Assembly (NCBI GenBank): GCA_013141115.1
Contig: JABFRP010000002.1
Span: 372,001 to 436,000, forward strand
Source: Ferruginibacter sp.
Lineage (GTDB): Bacteria > Bacteroidota > Bacteroidia > Chitinophagales > Chitinophagaceae
Direction of reading: 5' to 3'
Length of the DNA stretch: 64,000 bases
The position numbers were made by a program, and so were the translations under genes. Below the pieces are notes generated by a model. The model was given only the letters and a program-made list of their open reading frames with translations. It did no database searches and had not been told where the DNA came from. Position 1 is the stretch's first letter. Every line of letters starts with the position of its first letter. Of this stretch, positions 1 through 8,318 are shown one piece after another.

Positions 1-485
1 TAAAAATAGCCATCGCTGCAAGTTTTACAACAAGGTTTTGTTACTAAAGCTGTCAACTTTCACCCATAATAATTTTTCAAAATAATGTAAGGCTTAATCA
101 TCAGCGTTAGTAAGTATACCAAAATCATCAATACCTGTGGCATAAAACTTTGCAGAGGAGTAATAGTAATCTTCTGGTAAAGTACACAAACCTGCTTTCA
201 CAGGATTGTACTGAATATACTCAAGTTTCTGATTAAACACTTTAGAAGAACGCAATTCAATTGATAATGAATTACGTTCCCAAAATTGATACGTTCTATC
301 TTTTGCAGCTACTTTAAATTGCTCTAGCAGAACAAGATTATTTTTCTGTAAATCTATTTTAAATTCTTGAGCCGTATACTTTAATAAACTATGCTGTATG
401 GTTTGTAATGTTTGCCCTGGTAGCGGCTGCCATATCAGGTGCAGATGGTTATTCATTATGACAAATGCATAGAGTTTTATTCTTT
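1..485. repeat. Left copy of a long direct repeat (truncated RAYT plus its 3' flank)
   Basis: This stretch matches 692-1176 at a constant offset of 691 bases with only a handful of substitutions seen by eye (for example at 19, 61, 107 and 211). It holds the C-terminal two thirds of a RAYT gene and its downstream flank. The match stops at 485/1176, where this copy runs into REP-like sequence. The left end runs out of the window, so the full unit size is unknown. Confidence 0.93.
94..485 (-). pseudogene. 5'-truncated REP-associated tyrosine transposase (copy 1)
   Basis: The reading frame encodes 120 residues from MNNHLHLIWQ to a C-terminal DD and is nearly identical to the C-terminal part of the intact gene at 785-1306 (two differences noted: YIQYNP for YIHYNP, and TNADD for TSADD). 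The HLH metal-binding pair of Y1/HUH transposases is kept. The first ~53 residues are missing: upstream, the shared sequence ends after the KLYAFVI codons and meets a TAA and then REP-like DNA. An internal ATG at 456 could still start translation, but the loss of the N-terminal part makes it probably inactive. Confidence 0.85.
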
Positions 486-486
486 A

Positions 487-565
487 GCCTTTGTTGGTAG
501 CCAAGCTTCCCTCAGCACGAGCCGTTGGTATGCAGCCAAGCTCCATGTGCGGCGGCGTGCCGAAC
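487..565. repeat. REP-like element A (degenerate)
   Basis: Starts GCCTTTGTTGGTAGCCAAGC and has the same plan as element B: a conserved lead of about 37 nt, then GTTGGTA (524-530), a 27-nt spacer, then TGCCGAAC (558-565), a diverged form of TACCAACAAC. It abuts the truncated RAYT and marks the breakpoint of the long repeat. Confidence 0.6.
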
Positions 566-580
566 TGTATTTCCTTCCTC

Positions 581-664
581 GCCTTTGTTGGTAGCCCAGC
601 TTCAACCAGCACGAGCCGTTGTTGGTATCGAAGCAAGGATAGTAAGCGTTGGCGTACCAACAAC
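581..664. repeat. REP-like element B
   Basis: Lead GCCTTTGTTGGTAGCCCAGC, then GTTGTTGGTA (618-627), 27 nt, and the exact reverse complement TACCAACAAC (655-664). The same arms and the same 27-nt spacing recur in opposite orientation at 1411-1457. Together with the neighbouring RAYT this looks like a REP/BIME family that the transposase may mobilise. That link is inferred from position and from what is known of RAYTs. Confidence 0.7.
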
Positions 665-691
665 AACGGGCAAAACAAAAAGAGCCGCAAT

Positions 692-1176
692 TAAAAATAG
701 CCATCGCTACAAGTTTTACAACAAGGTTTTGTTACTAAAGCTGTCAACTTTTACCCATAATAATTTTTCAAAATAATGTAAGGCTTAATCATCAGCGCTA
801 GTAAGTATACCAAAATCATCAATACCTGTGGCATAAAACTTTGCAGAGGAGTAATAGTAATCTTCTGGTAAAGTACACAAACCTGCTTTCACAGGATTGT
901 AATGAATATACTCAAGTTTCTGATTAAACACTTTAGAAGAACGCAATTCAATTGATAATGAATTACGTTCCCAAAATTGATACGTTCTATCTTTTGCAGC
1001 TACTTTAAATTGCTCTAGCAGAACAAGATTATTTTTCTGTAAATCTATTTTAAATTCTTGAGCCGTATACTTTAATAAACTATGCTGTATGGTTTGTAAT
1101 GTTTGCCCTGGTAGCGGCTGCCATATCAGGTGCAGATGGTTATTCATTATAACAAATGCATAGAGTTTTATTCTTT
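692..1176. repeat. Right copy of the long direct repeat
   Basis: This is the partner of 1-485 (offset 691). It covers the C-terminal part of the intact RAYT gene and its 3' flank. After 1176 this copy continues into the RAYT N-terminal codons, whereas the left copy switches to REP-like sequence. Confidence 0.93.
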
Positions 1177-1306
1177 TCTGCTTCACTAAAAACTGCAAGC
1201 TTTTAATGATTTCATTCTTGTAGCGGTCGCCTTGTAACAATGGTTTCCATTCTAAAATGGTTGCGGTAAAAAATTGTGGCCAGTATTCCGGATAAATTTG
1301 TGGCAT
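785..1306 (-). CDS. REP-associated tyrosine transposase (RAYT, Y1/IS200-like)
   Basis: 173 residues, about the usual size for a RAYT. The HUH pair sits in MNNHLHLIWQ (residues ~54-63). Further C-terminal family landmarks are FWERN and YIHYNPVKAGL, and candidate nucleophile tyrosines lie in YIHYNP and the following DYYYSSAKFY segment. Such enzymes nick and join single-stranded DNA at REP hairpins. The gene starts at ATG 1306 and is flanked on both sides by REP-like palindromic elements (581-664 and 1411-1495), as expected for this family. A shortened copy lies just downstream. Family is well supported; activity on these repeats is inferred. Confidence 0.9.
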   Translation of the reverse strand: MPQIYPEYWPQFFTATILEWKPLLQGDRYKNEIIKSLQFLVKQKRIKLYAFVIMNNHLHLIWQPLPGQTLQTIQHSLLKYTAQEFKIDLQKNNLVLLEQFKVAAKDRTYQFWERNSLSIELRSSKVFNQKLEYIHYNPVKAGLCTLPEDYYYSSAKFYATGIDDFGILTSADD

Positions 1307-1410
1307 AGTGCTTACAAATTAATTAATTTGTATTAAAATAACAGTAGCAAATATCTATTTGATGTACGTGCCGTTTAGTATTTGGTTTGTGGCAGTGTTA
1401 GTGGCGCAAT

Positions 1411-1495
1411 GTTGTTGGTACGCCTGCGCTCATTTACCTCTGCTGCATACCAACAACGGCTTGTGCTGGTTGAAGCTTGGCTACCAACGAAGGCG
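1411..1495. repeat. REP-like element C, inverted relative to A and B
   Basis: GTTGTTGGTA (1411-1420), 27 nt, TACCAACAAC (1448-1457), then the reverse complement of the element B lead, ending in GGCTACCAACGAAGGC. It lies upstream of the intact RAYT in opposite orientation to element B, so the gene is bracketed by inverted elements. It ends about a dozen bases before the start codon of the next gene. Confidence 0.7.
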
Positions 1496-1506
1496 AAAAA
1501 GAGTAG

Positions 1507-2037
1507 ATGACTAAAATAAATGTTATGACAGATAATTGGCGTTTTAAAACTAAATCAATAACAAAATACAATCCTCTTTATAGAGATGAAAACGGAAATT
1601 TTACAAAAAATGAATGGATTGTTTTTTTTCAAATCGGAGTTGTTTTTGATGAAAGAGTATTAACTTTTGAATCTTACCTGGAAGTAGAAGATAAATACAT
1701 TAAGGCAATTCTTTTATTTTTTAAATTTCACAATACTAGTAAAATAATTCTCAACAGCCTTGAAAAGAACAGTTTTCCAGAATATCCATACGAAGATAAA
1801 AAGGAATTGTTACTAGTTTATAATAAACTAAACGAGAACCATCATATAACACAGAATGAGCTTCCTATAGTTGCAAAGCTAATTTTAAGAAATTTAATTT
1901 GGGCTGAACTATTTGACAATGCTTCCAAGGAAATTGCAATTCGATTTGGATATGATTTTTACATGTATTTTAATTCTAATAAAAATCTTGACATTTTATT
2001 TCCTGAAATAGAAAAAATCGGTTTATATGTCGATTAA
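1507..2037 (+). CDS. Hypothetical protein, possible orphan immunity protein of an Rhs toxin
   Basis: 176 residues, no signal peptide or membrane segment, rich in aromatic and acidic residues, AT-rich compared with most of the window. I do not recognise a named family. The context is telling: a decayed Rhs core fragment lies on the same strand 30 bases downstream. In polymorphic-toxin loci small soluble genes next to Rhs cores and displaced core fragments are usually immunity genes that neutralise a toxin C-terminus. No toxin domain remains here, and the upstream side is REP-like DNA. The immunity role is inference. Confidence 0.5.
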   Translation: MTKINVMTDNWRFKTKSITKYNPLYRDENGNFTKNEWIVFFQIGVVFDERVLTFESYLEVEDKYIKAILLFFKFHNTSKIILNSLEKNSFPEYPYEDKKELLLVYNKLNENHHITQNELPIVAKLILRNLIWAELFDNASKEIAIRFGYDFYMYFNSNKNLDILFPEIEKIGLYVD

Positions 2038-2066
2038 TTCCCTGCAACCTCTATGATCTTTCTTAG

Positions 2067-2255
2067 TGCTGCCTAGGGGGGTACCGATACGGATTTAATG
2101 GGCAGGAAAAGGATAATGATTTATTTGGTGTCGGTAATAGCACCACAGCGGAATTTTGGCAATATTTTGCCGCCGTAGGTAGTCGCTCCGATCCTCGCCG
2201 CCGTCTTGTCTTCTACAAACGGCGTACTCCGCAAATTACTACAATAGTAGATTAA
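2067..2255 (+). pseudogene. Remnant of an Rhs-repeat core C-terminus
   Basis: Reading from 2082 the frame gives YRYGFNGQEKDND, followed by GNSTTAEFWQY and a basic tail ending at TAA 2253-2255. This is the hallmark of the Rhs repeat-associated core of Bacteroidota, which precedes the variable toxin tip. An in-frame TAG at 2064-2066 lies directly upstream and there is no start codon, so only the core end is left. The usual RLGRRWNxDP ending is replaced by AAVGSRSDP, so the fragment has diverged or recombined. It is probably a displaced core fragment of an older toxin-immunity array. Confidence 0.8.
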
Positions 2256-2347
2256 AAATTAAAGGCCTTATACTTAAATTCTACATTTAAAAAATTGTCT
2301 GCAATGCGTTCTTATAATGGCCCTATCCAACCCCTGCATCAAAAAAA

Positions 2348-5122
2348 TCACCTCATCTTAAAATAATATTTCCCCGAACCCACTTTTATTTTCACCTTCC
2401 CCTTTTCAATCACAGCAACCATATCTTTATTATTACTTACCGGCCGGCCGCTTTCGCTAACATTTTTCATTACAATAGTGGGTAAGTAAATAATGGCGGT
2501 GGTGTTGGCTGGAATTTCCACATGCAATTCAAACCCTACATCCGTTTTTTTCCACTGGCTAACAATATTGCCATACAAAGTTTGATGATTGGCATTTACG
2601 TAAGTAATATCACCCACTACTTCCGGCTCGATAACTATTTGCTTGTAGCCGACAGATTTTTCGGTTTGCTTTATGCCGCCCAGCCCCTCGTAAAACCATT
2701 GCATAATATGCCCCAGCATCAAATGGTTGTTACTTACATTGGCCAATGCCGGCCAGCTTTCTGTTAAAGCTGTTGCTCCTTTTTTTAGCTGGTAGCCATA
2801 GCCGGGCACATCATCCCTGTAATTCATATCATAAATTAATTGCGATGCGCCACCTTCATGCAATGCCTGTATTAAAAAATGAAAACCAATATCACCAGCG
2901 GTTAATTTTTTGCCGGAGGCAATGATAGAGTCCACCATGTTTTTCATTACTGCCGCTTTATTGTTTTCGGCAACCAGGCCAAGGCTCAAAGGCATTGCCA
3001 TTGCTGTTTGGCTACCGGTAGCATATATTTTTGTGTTGGCATTATAAAAAGAATTATTGAAGTCGTAACCGATAGCTGCTGCAAGTTGCCGGTACGTTAG
3101 TGCATCATTTTTTTGCTGCAATAAAGCTGCTACCTGTGCAAGCAATTGTGCGTCGTAATAATAAATAGCAGTAGCGGTTAATGCCTTTGGTGTAAGCTGT
3201 GCAAAGCCTGGTGGGTTGGGGCCGTTGTCATACCAGTCGCCCAAACCAAAATCTAAAATATTATTAGCCGATTTTTTTTGTAAATATGCCAGGTATTTTT
3301 TCATCATGGGGTAAGCTTCTTTTAATATTACTTCATCGCCATACCATTTATACAATAGCCACGGTACAAATATGGAAGCACTTCCCCATTCGGGTGAATC
3401 TCTGAAACCGCCATCAAAAAGAACTAACTCCGGAGCAATGTCTGGTATTAGGCCCTCGGCTGTTTGTGCATCTATCATATCATATACTAACTTTTTATAC
3501 AAATGATACACATCGTAATTAGCATTAATGGAATTACCCATTAAATAATCCTGCTCCAGCCAGCTTAGTTTTTCCCGGTGCGGACAATCGGTAACCACGC
3601 TTTGCAAATTGCTTTTGATGGCCCATTTTATTAACTGGTTAATATCATTAAACAATTTATTGCTGCATTCAAATTCGCCATTCAACGGAGCGCTGTTGCC
3701 GGTATGTAAAGAACTAAGGCTGATAATTTTTGCAAAGTCGCCATTGGTATTTGCTGTATCCGGCACAGCACCTTCTACCTGTATATACCTGAAGCCGGTA
3801 TAAGTAAAACGTGGGCGCCATGTTTCAATACCATCGCCTTTTAAAGTGTAGGTAAAATAATTGGGGCGGCCTGTAGCCTGCTGATTAATAAGCCCGTTAC
3901 TTTGTATCAATTCTCCCGGCGATAATTTTACCTGCTGCCCTTTTTTGCCCTGTACTTTAATTTCAAATATGCCAGAAAGATTTTGTGCAAAATCATACAT
4001 ATACACACTGTCCTTTGGTTTGCTAATGGTTTGCACATTTAAAACCTCATTTACTTTTACAGGATAGTCTGCTTCTGCTTCCAGCATGCCTTTGGGTGCT
4101 GCAACAATTAAAGCCTGTTTCCAACTTTTATCATTATACGCTGCATTATTCCATCCCTCTTTTTCAAGTGTAGCATCATAATCTTCGCCACCAAAAATGC
4201 TGGAGAAAGTTATTGGTGATGGGGTTACCTTCCACGACTGATCACTTACTAACTCTAATGAAGAGCCGTCGGCATAAGTAACTATCATTTTACAGATCAG
4301 TGTAGGATAACCATAAGCAATGGCCAGTTTTATATACCGCTCTCTGTTGATATTAAAAAACCCATTGCCCACTATTACACCAATAGCGTTATCGCCTTTT
4401 TTTACATTGGCAGTTACATCGTATGTGTTATACAAAACCCGTTTATCATAATTCGTCCAGCCTGGTGCTAAAAAACTATTACCTGCTTTCTCTCCGTTAA
4501 TACTTAATTCATAATGGCCCAACCCGCTGATGTACACTGTCGCATTAGCAATTGCTTTATTGGCAGTAAATGATTTCCTAAACAGCGGAACAATACTTCT
4601 TTGCTTTAATTTATCAGCACCTAACTTTTTTTTAATTTCGGGGCCATGTACACCGGGTACTGTCAGCAGCGAATCTGGCAATGCTTCAAAGCCTATCCAT
4701 TTTGCATTGCCCCAATCTGTTGCTGCAAATAAACCTGTGGTAAAATTTGCAACTTCACTCCAGGCTGTGGTATTTTTATTATCCCATACCTGCAGTTTCC
4801 AAAAGTATTCTGATGATGCTTGCAGTTTTTTTCCTTTAAATATTACTTGTGCAGATCGATCACTAATTATCTTTTTTGAATCCCATATATTGCCCACATT
4901 TTTTTGTAGTAATTCAATTTTATCTGCTACTATAATGCGGTAAGCTGTTTGTAAAACACCCCGCTTTGCCGATTGTAATTGCCAGCCAAATACCGGAGTG
5001 GCTTTATCAATACCCAATGGATCGGTTTTATGCTCACACTGTAAATTAGTAACCCCTATATTTTGAGAAAACAGCTTTGCAGAAAGCAAAAGCAGCAGGA
5101 TAAAAAACATATTCTTTTTCAT
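2348..5122 (-). CDS. Secreted alpha-L-rhamnosidase, GH78
   Basis: 924 residues with a signal peptide (MKKNMFFILLLLLSAKLFSQ). The order is N-terminal beta domains, then the (alpha/alpha)6 catalytic barrel, then a beta C-domain, as in the bacterial rhamnosidase family. The GH78 motif DCPHREKLSW begins at D512; E517 is the expected general acid. The enzyme should remove terminal alpha-L-rhamnose from pectin-type glycans or plant glycosides in the periplasm or outside. It is the last gene of a minus-strand sugar region but is separated from amylosucrase by a terminator, so it is probably transcribed on its own. Confidence 0.93.
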   Translation of the reverse strand: MKKNMFFILLLLLSAKLFSQNIGVTNLQCEHKTDPLGIDKATPVFGWQLQSAKRGVLQTAYRIIVADKIELLQKNVGNIWDSKKIISDRSAQVIFKGKKLQASSEYFWKLQVWDNKNTTAWSEVANFTTGLFAATDWGNAKWIGFEALPDSLLTVPGVHGPEIKKKLGADKLKQRSIVPLFRKSFTANKAIANATVYISGLGHYELSINGEKAGNSFLAPGWTNYDKRVLYNTYDVTANVKKGDNAIGVIVGNGFFNINRERYIKLAIAYGYPTLICKMIVTYADGSSLELVSDQSWKVTPSPITFSSIFGGEDYDATLEKEGWNNAAYNDKSWKQALIVAAPKGMLEAEADYPVKVNEVLNVQTISKPKDSVYMYDFAQNLSGIFEIKVQGKKGQQVKLSPGELIQSNGLINQQATGRPNYFTYTLKGDGIETWRPRFTYTGFRYIQVEGAVPDTANTNGDFAKIISLSSLHTGNSAPLNGEFECSNKLFNDINQLIKWAIKSNLQSVVTDCPHREKLSWLEQDYLMGNSINANYDVYHLYKKLVYDMIDAQTAEGLIPDIAPELVLFDGGFRDSPEWGSASIFVPWLLYKWYGDEVILKEAYPMMKKYLAYLQKKSANNILDFGLGDWYDNGPNPPGFAQLTPKALTATAIYYYDAQLLAQVAALLQQKNDALTYRQLAAAIGYDFNNSFYNANTKIYATGSQTAMAMPLSLGLVAENNKAAVMKNMVDSIIASGKKLTAGDIGFHFLIQALHEGGASQLIYDMNYRDDVPGYGYQLKKGATALTESWPALANVSNNHLMLGHIMQWFYEGLGGIKQTEKSVGYKQIVIEPEVVGDITYVNANHQTLYGNIVSQWKKTDVGFELHVEIPANTTAIIYLPTIVMKNVSESGRPVSNNKDMVAVIEKGKVKIKVGSGKYYFKMR

Positions 5123-5213
5123 ACAGCAAAATTAATCAGCTTTAAAAGTAACTGATTTAAATAGTAAACTATCATGTGCCGCCCTGTTACAATTTCACGA
5201 TAAAAATAAGGAA

Positions 5214-5233
5214 GCCCCTGTAAAAACAGGGGC
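5214..5233 (-). terminator. Rho-independent terminator after amylosucrase
   Basis: GCCCCTGT-AAAA-ACAGGGGC is a perfect 8-bp stem with a 4-nt loop. Read on the minus strand it is followed by TTCCTTATTTTT. It lies 70 bases past the amylosucrase stop codon and before the rhamnosidase start. Confidence 0.8.
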
Positions 5234-5303
5234 CGTCTCCAAAACTAACTGCATATATGAAAAATACTGAGTTATCACCCTCAGTATAAAAAGACAATTA
5301 CTG

Positions 5304-7250
5304 TTACACGGGTTCCAGTAAATAAAAGCGGTAAGGCTCCAGCACAAAATATTCATGATCAAAACCTACCTGGTGGTATTCATTCTTCCAGTGGTCATAT
5401 AACCGTTCCGTTATTCTTCCATGTTGCTTAAATGCAAACCAGGTTAAAAAGGCTGGCTCTCCGGTAAAATTATAAATACAGTACAGCTTGCTTTCGTTAT
5501 GTGTACGCAGGTAACCTACAACATGTATGTTATGCGGCTGTAACCAGGTAAGATTTTTATAATCGCTTGCTACTTCCAACTTTTTTCTGATGCTGATCAA
5601 TTGCTGTGTACCGGAAAAAACTTTCTGTTCTATTGTACCTGCCTCATCGGCTTTTGCATTTTTACTCCAGTCAATTACAGGGCGGTGCATCCAGCGGTTA
5701 TCGTAACTTTTGCCTGCATCATTCAAATAACTGTAATCATTGGTGTAGCCAATTTCATCGCCATAAAACAGCATGGGCACACCACCAATAAAAAAGCTAT
5801 GTGCCTGCATCAGTAATATTTTTTTAATAGAACTATCAATGGCAACAGCGTCATTATTATCAATGGCCTTTTCTAATCCGCAAAGCGATGCCAAAGAGCC
5901 GCTGATTCTTGCATCCTGCGTTTTTGGATTGACGGAAAATAATGCGCCTTTTGCTGGAGATAATTCATGCACACCGGAATAATATTCTTTTAAAAATTTA
6001 CGGTGTTCATAAGCATTGTACCCGGCATATTGTATCATGTAATCGTCATACCCTAATCCAATATCATCATGGCATCTTGTATACGTGATCCACGAAGTAC
6101 CAAAAGGTTTTTGTAAAATTTCATGTTGCGCTGCCAGCATCACTCTTGTATCACCCGTTGCCAAAGCATCCCATTGCAATGCCATATGCGTAGCGTTGTA
6201 AGCAAAATCACATTCTTTGGCTGCATATAGACCGGTACCAAAATATTTCATGATCTCTTTAGGAGCTACAATGGCTTCGCCTAATAAAGCCATGCCCGGT
6301 GTTGCCACCTGCACAGCTTGTTTTATCAAACGTAAAATAGTATGTGCCTGTGGCAAATTCTGACAAGTAGTACCCAATTGTTTCCAAATAAATGCCGGTG
6401 CATCTATTCGTAATATATCAACGCCTAAGTTGGCATAAAAGAAAATCGTATCCAGCATTTCAATAAACACCAGAGGGTTGGCATAATTCAAATCCCATTG
6501 GTAATTATGAAACACAGTCATCACCCATTTATTGCATTTTTCCACATAAGTAAAATTGCCCGGTGCCGTTTCAGGAAAAATATCGGGCATCGCTTTATCA
6601 AACTGATCAGGAATATTCCTGTCGTCATACATATAAAAATAATCCTGGTATTTTTTTTCGCCTTGCTTAGCTTTTTGTGCCCACTCATGCTTATGCGATG
6701 TATGATTCAACACAATATCCAGCATCAGGTACATATTTGCTGCACTCATTTTTTCCTGCACAGTTTTCAGGTCTTTCATTGCTCCAAAACGTTCGTCCAC
6801 TTTTCTAAAGTCGGATACTGCATAACCACCATCACTTTCTCCTGCAGGGCTTTCCATTACCGGCATAAGGTGTAAAAAATTTACACCCAGCTTTTTAAAG
6901 TAGTCTAATTTTTCTGTAAGATTTTTTAGATTACCGCAAAACCGATCTACATACAAACTCATACCAGTGATCTCGTTACTTAAAAACCAATTGCCTTTTT
7001 TTTCTTTTTCCTCATCCCTTTGTTTTAATGCCGCAGGCCTTTGTATATAAGCCTTTGCCATAGTTTCAATCAACAGATTGAATAACTTATCAGCTTCTGG
7101 ATGTTGTTTATACAACTCGTAGTACAAAAATTTTATAGCGGTGGCATTGGCAACGAAACGGGTGTAAAACATATTATCGGCATTGCCGATATCGATCTTC
7201 TTTTTTTGAAGTATTGTACTAATGGCTTTATGTAATTGCGGATCGTACAC
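5304..7250 (-). CDS. Amylosucrase (GH13 subfamily 4-type)
   Basis: 648 residues, matching the length of known amylosucrases, with the typical all-helical N-terminal domain (~1-100) before the GH13 barrel. The catalytic triad is visible: nucleophile D283 in DILRIDAPAF, acid/base E325 in LLGEAIV, and D395 in RCHDDIG. The run IWKQLGTTCQNLPQAH is characteristic of amylosucrase rather than other GH13 enzymes. It should split sucrose, transferring glucose to an alpha-1,4-glucan and releasing fructose; a sucrose hydrolase is the close alternative. There is no signal peptide, so it is cytoplasmic. It is the third gene of a permease-fructokinase-amylosucrase operon. Confidence 0.9.
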   Translation of the reverse strand: MYDPQLHKAISTILQKKKIDIGNADNMFYTRFVANATAIKFLYYELYKQHPEADKLFNLLIETMAKAYIQRPAALKQRDEEKEKKGNWFLSNEITGMSLYVDRFCGNLKNLTEKLDYFKKLGVNFLHLMPVMESPAGESDGGYAVSDFRKVDERFGAMKDLKTVQEKMSAANMYLMLDIVLNHTSHKHEWAQKAKQGEKKYQDYFYMYDDRNIPDQFDKAMPDIFPETAPGNFTYVEKCNKWVMTVFHNYQWDLNYANPLVFIEMLDTIFFYANLGVDILRIDAPAFIWKQLGTTCQNLPQAHTILRLIKQAVQVATPGMALLGEAIVAPKEIMKYFGTGLYAAKECDFAYNATHMALQWDALATGDTRVMLAAQHEILQKPFGTSWITYTRCHDDIGLGYDDYMIQYAGYNAYEHRKFLKEYYSGVHELSPAKGALFSVNPKTQDARISGSLASLCGLEKAIDNNDAVAIDSSIKKILLMQAHSFFIGGVPMLFYGDEIGYTNDYSYLNDAGKSYDNRWMHRPVIDWSKNAKADEAGTIEQKVFSGTQQLISIRKKLEVASDYKNLTWLQPHNIHVVGYLRTHNESKLYCIYNFTGEPAFLTWFAFKQHGRITERLYDHWKNEYHQVGFDHEYFVLEPYRFYLLEPV

Positions 7251-7282
7251 TTGTTAAGTTTATAAGTTTAGTGATTTAGTTT

Positions 7283-8305
7283 TTATTTAAAAATACTGTT
7301 GCTTAAATGTTTGAATGCTTCCATTGCCCCCATGTATTCGCAGGTTCTTGCTCCGGCTTTATTTGCATTCACTACAATTTCCTTCCAATGTATTTCAGCC
7401 ATAGCTTTTATTTGTGTAAATGTTTTATCGCTCAATTGATACAACACTGCGCCAACAAATGCATCGCCTGCGCCGGTGGTGTCCACAGGTTTTACTTCAA
7501 TACTAGGGATAATAACTGTTGTGTTATTAAAACCTAATAGGGTGCCCTCTTTACCCAATGTAATTGCAAACACGCCGTCTGTTTTTTCTAACAATATCGT
7601 TACAGCATCTGCTAATGTTGCAGCGCCGGTTATTAATATGGCTTCTTCATCACTCAGTTTAAAAAAATGGCAGCAGTCTAAAAAATTCCACGACTGATCA
7701 ATAAAAGCTTGCGTATCATTTTTAAATAACAAATGCCTGTAATTAGGATCAAAGCTGATAAAAATATCTTTCAACAATGCTTTTTGTAACAAAGCCTGGT
7801 AAGCAGCTTGTAATGGCCCCGGTAAAAAACCAGTTGCCGAACCAAAGTGAATAATAGAAAATTCATCCAGGTCAATGGCTTCCACTTCCTGCCTGCTTAA
7901 TTGTCCATCTGCACCACGATTAAAATAAAAATCCCGTTCACCATTTTCCATCAGCGATACAAATGCAAACGTGGTAAAATAATTTTCATCCTGTAACATC
8001 CATTTAGTACTCACACCAAAATCATTCATCACTTCTATCAGGTGTTTTCCAAAAGGATCTATACCCACTTTAGCTGCTAGCTCTACATTGCCGCCTAATG
8101 CTGCAATAGCCGCTGCAACATTGGTAGGGGCACCACCTGCTTTTTTTAAAAAATTATTGCCGTCAGATAATGAACTGCCTTTATCAGTGCAGATCATATC
8201 TATCAGCGCTTCGCCGATGCAAAGGATTTTGCCCCGTGAGCCCCTGTCTCCGCCAGCTGGCGGAGAACTAAGATTGTTACTTTCTTTTGTATTTGTAATG
8301 TGCAT
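7283..8305 (-). CDS. PfkB-family sugar kinase, probable fructokinase
   Basis: 340 residues. The ribokinase-fold landmarks are present: GGAPTNVAAAIAALGG (N-terminal signature) and DTTGAGDAFVGAVL with the catalytic Asp (C-terminal signature). Sitting between a sucrose-type permease (13 bases) and amylosucrase (32 bases), it most likely phosphorylates the fructose released from sucrose. Family members normally begin just before KILCIGEALIDMI. Here there is an extra ~25-residue leader (MHITNTKESNNLSSPPAGG...) encoded in part by a 20-bp palindrome, and no ATG closer to the conserved part. The start at 8305 is therefore the only ATG choice but is unusual. Confidence 0.9.
   Translation of the reverse strand: MHITNTKESNNLSSPPAGGDRGSRGKILCIGEALIDMICTDKGSSLSDGNNFLKKAGGAPTNVAAAIAALGGNVELAAKVGIDPFGKHLIEVMNDFGVSTKWMLQDENYFTTFAFVSLMENGERDFYFNRGADGQLSRQEVEAIDLDEFSIIHFGSATGFLPGPLQAAYQALLQKALLKDIFISFDPNYRHLLFKNDTQAFIDQSWNFLDCCHFFKLSDEEAILITGAATLADAVTILLEKTDGVFAITLGKEGTLLGFNNTTVIIPSIEVKPVDTTGAGDAFVGAVLYQLSDKTFTQIKAMAEIHWKEIVVNANKAGARTCEYMGAMEAFKHLSNSIFK
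8247..8266. repeat. 20-bp perfect palindrome inside the fructokinase leader
   Basis: TCTCCGCCAGCTGGCGGAGA is its own reverse complement. It is read in frame as SPPAG/GD in the non-conserved N-terminal leader of the kinase. GC-rich palindromes of this kind look like dispersed repetitive elements; the base composition is unlike its surroundings. Confidence 0.75.
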
Positions 8306-8318
8306 TTAATTTATTTAT

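Noticed and set aside
477..776. Several short overlapping frames on both strands
   Set aside because: They run through the REP-like elements and have no protein-like composition or start context.
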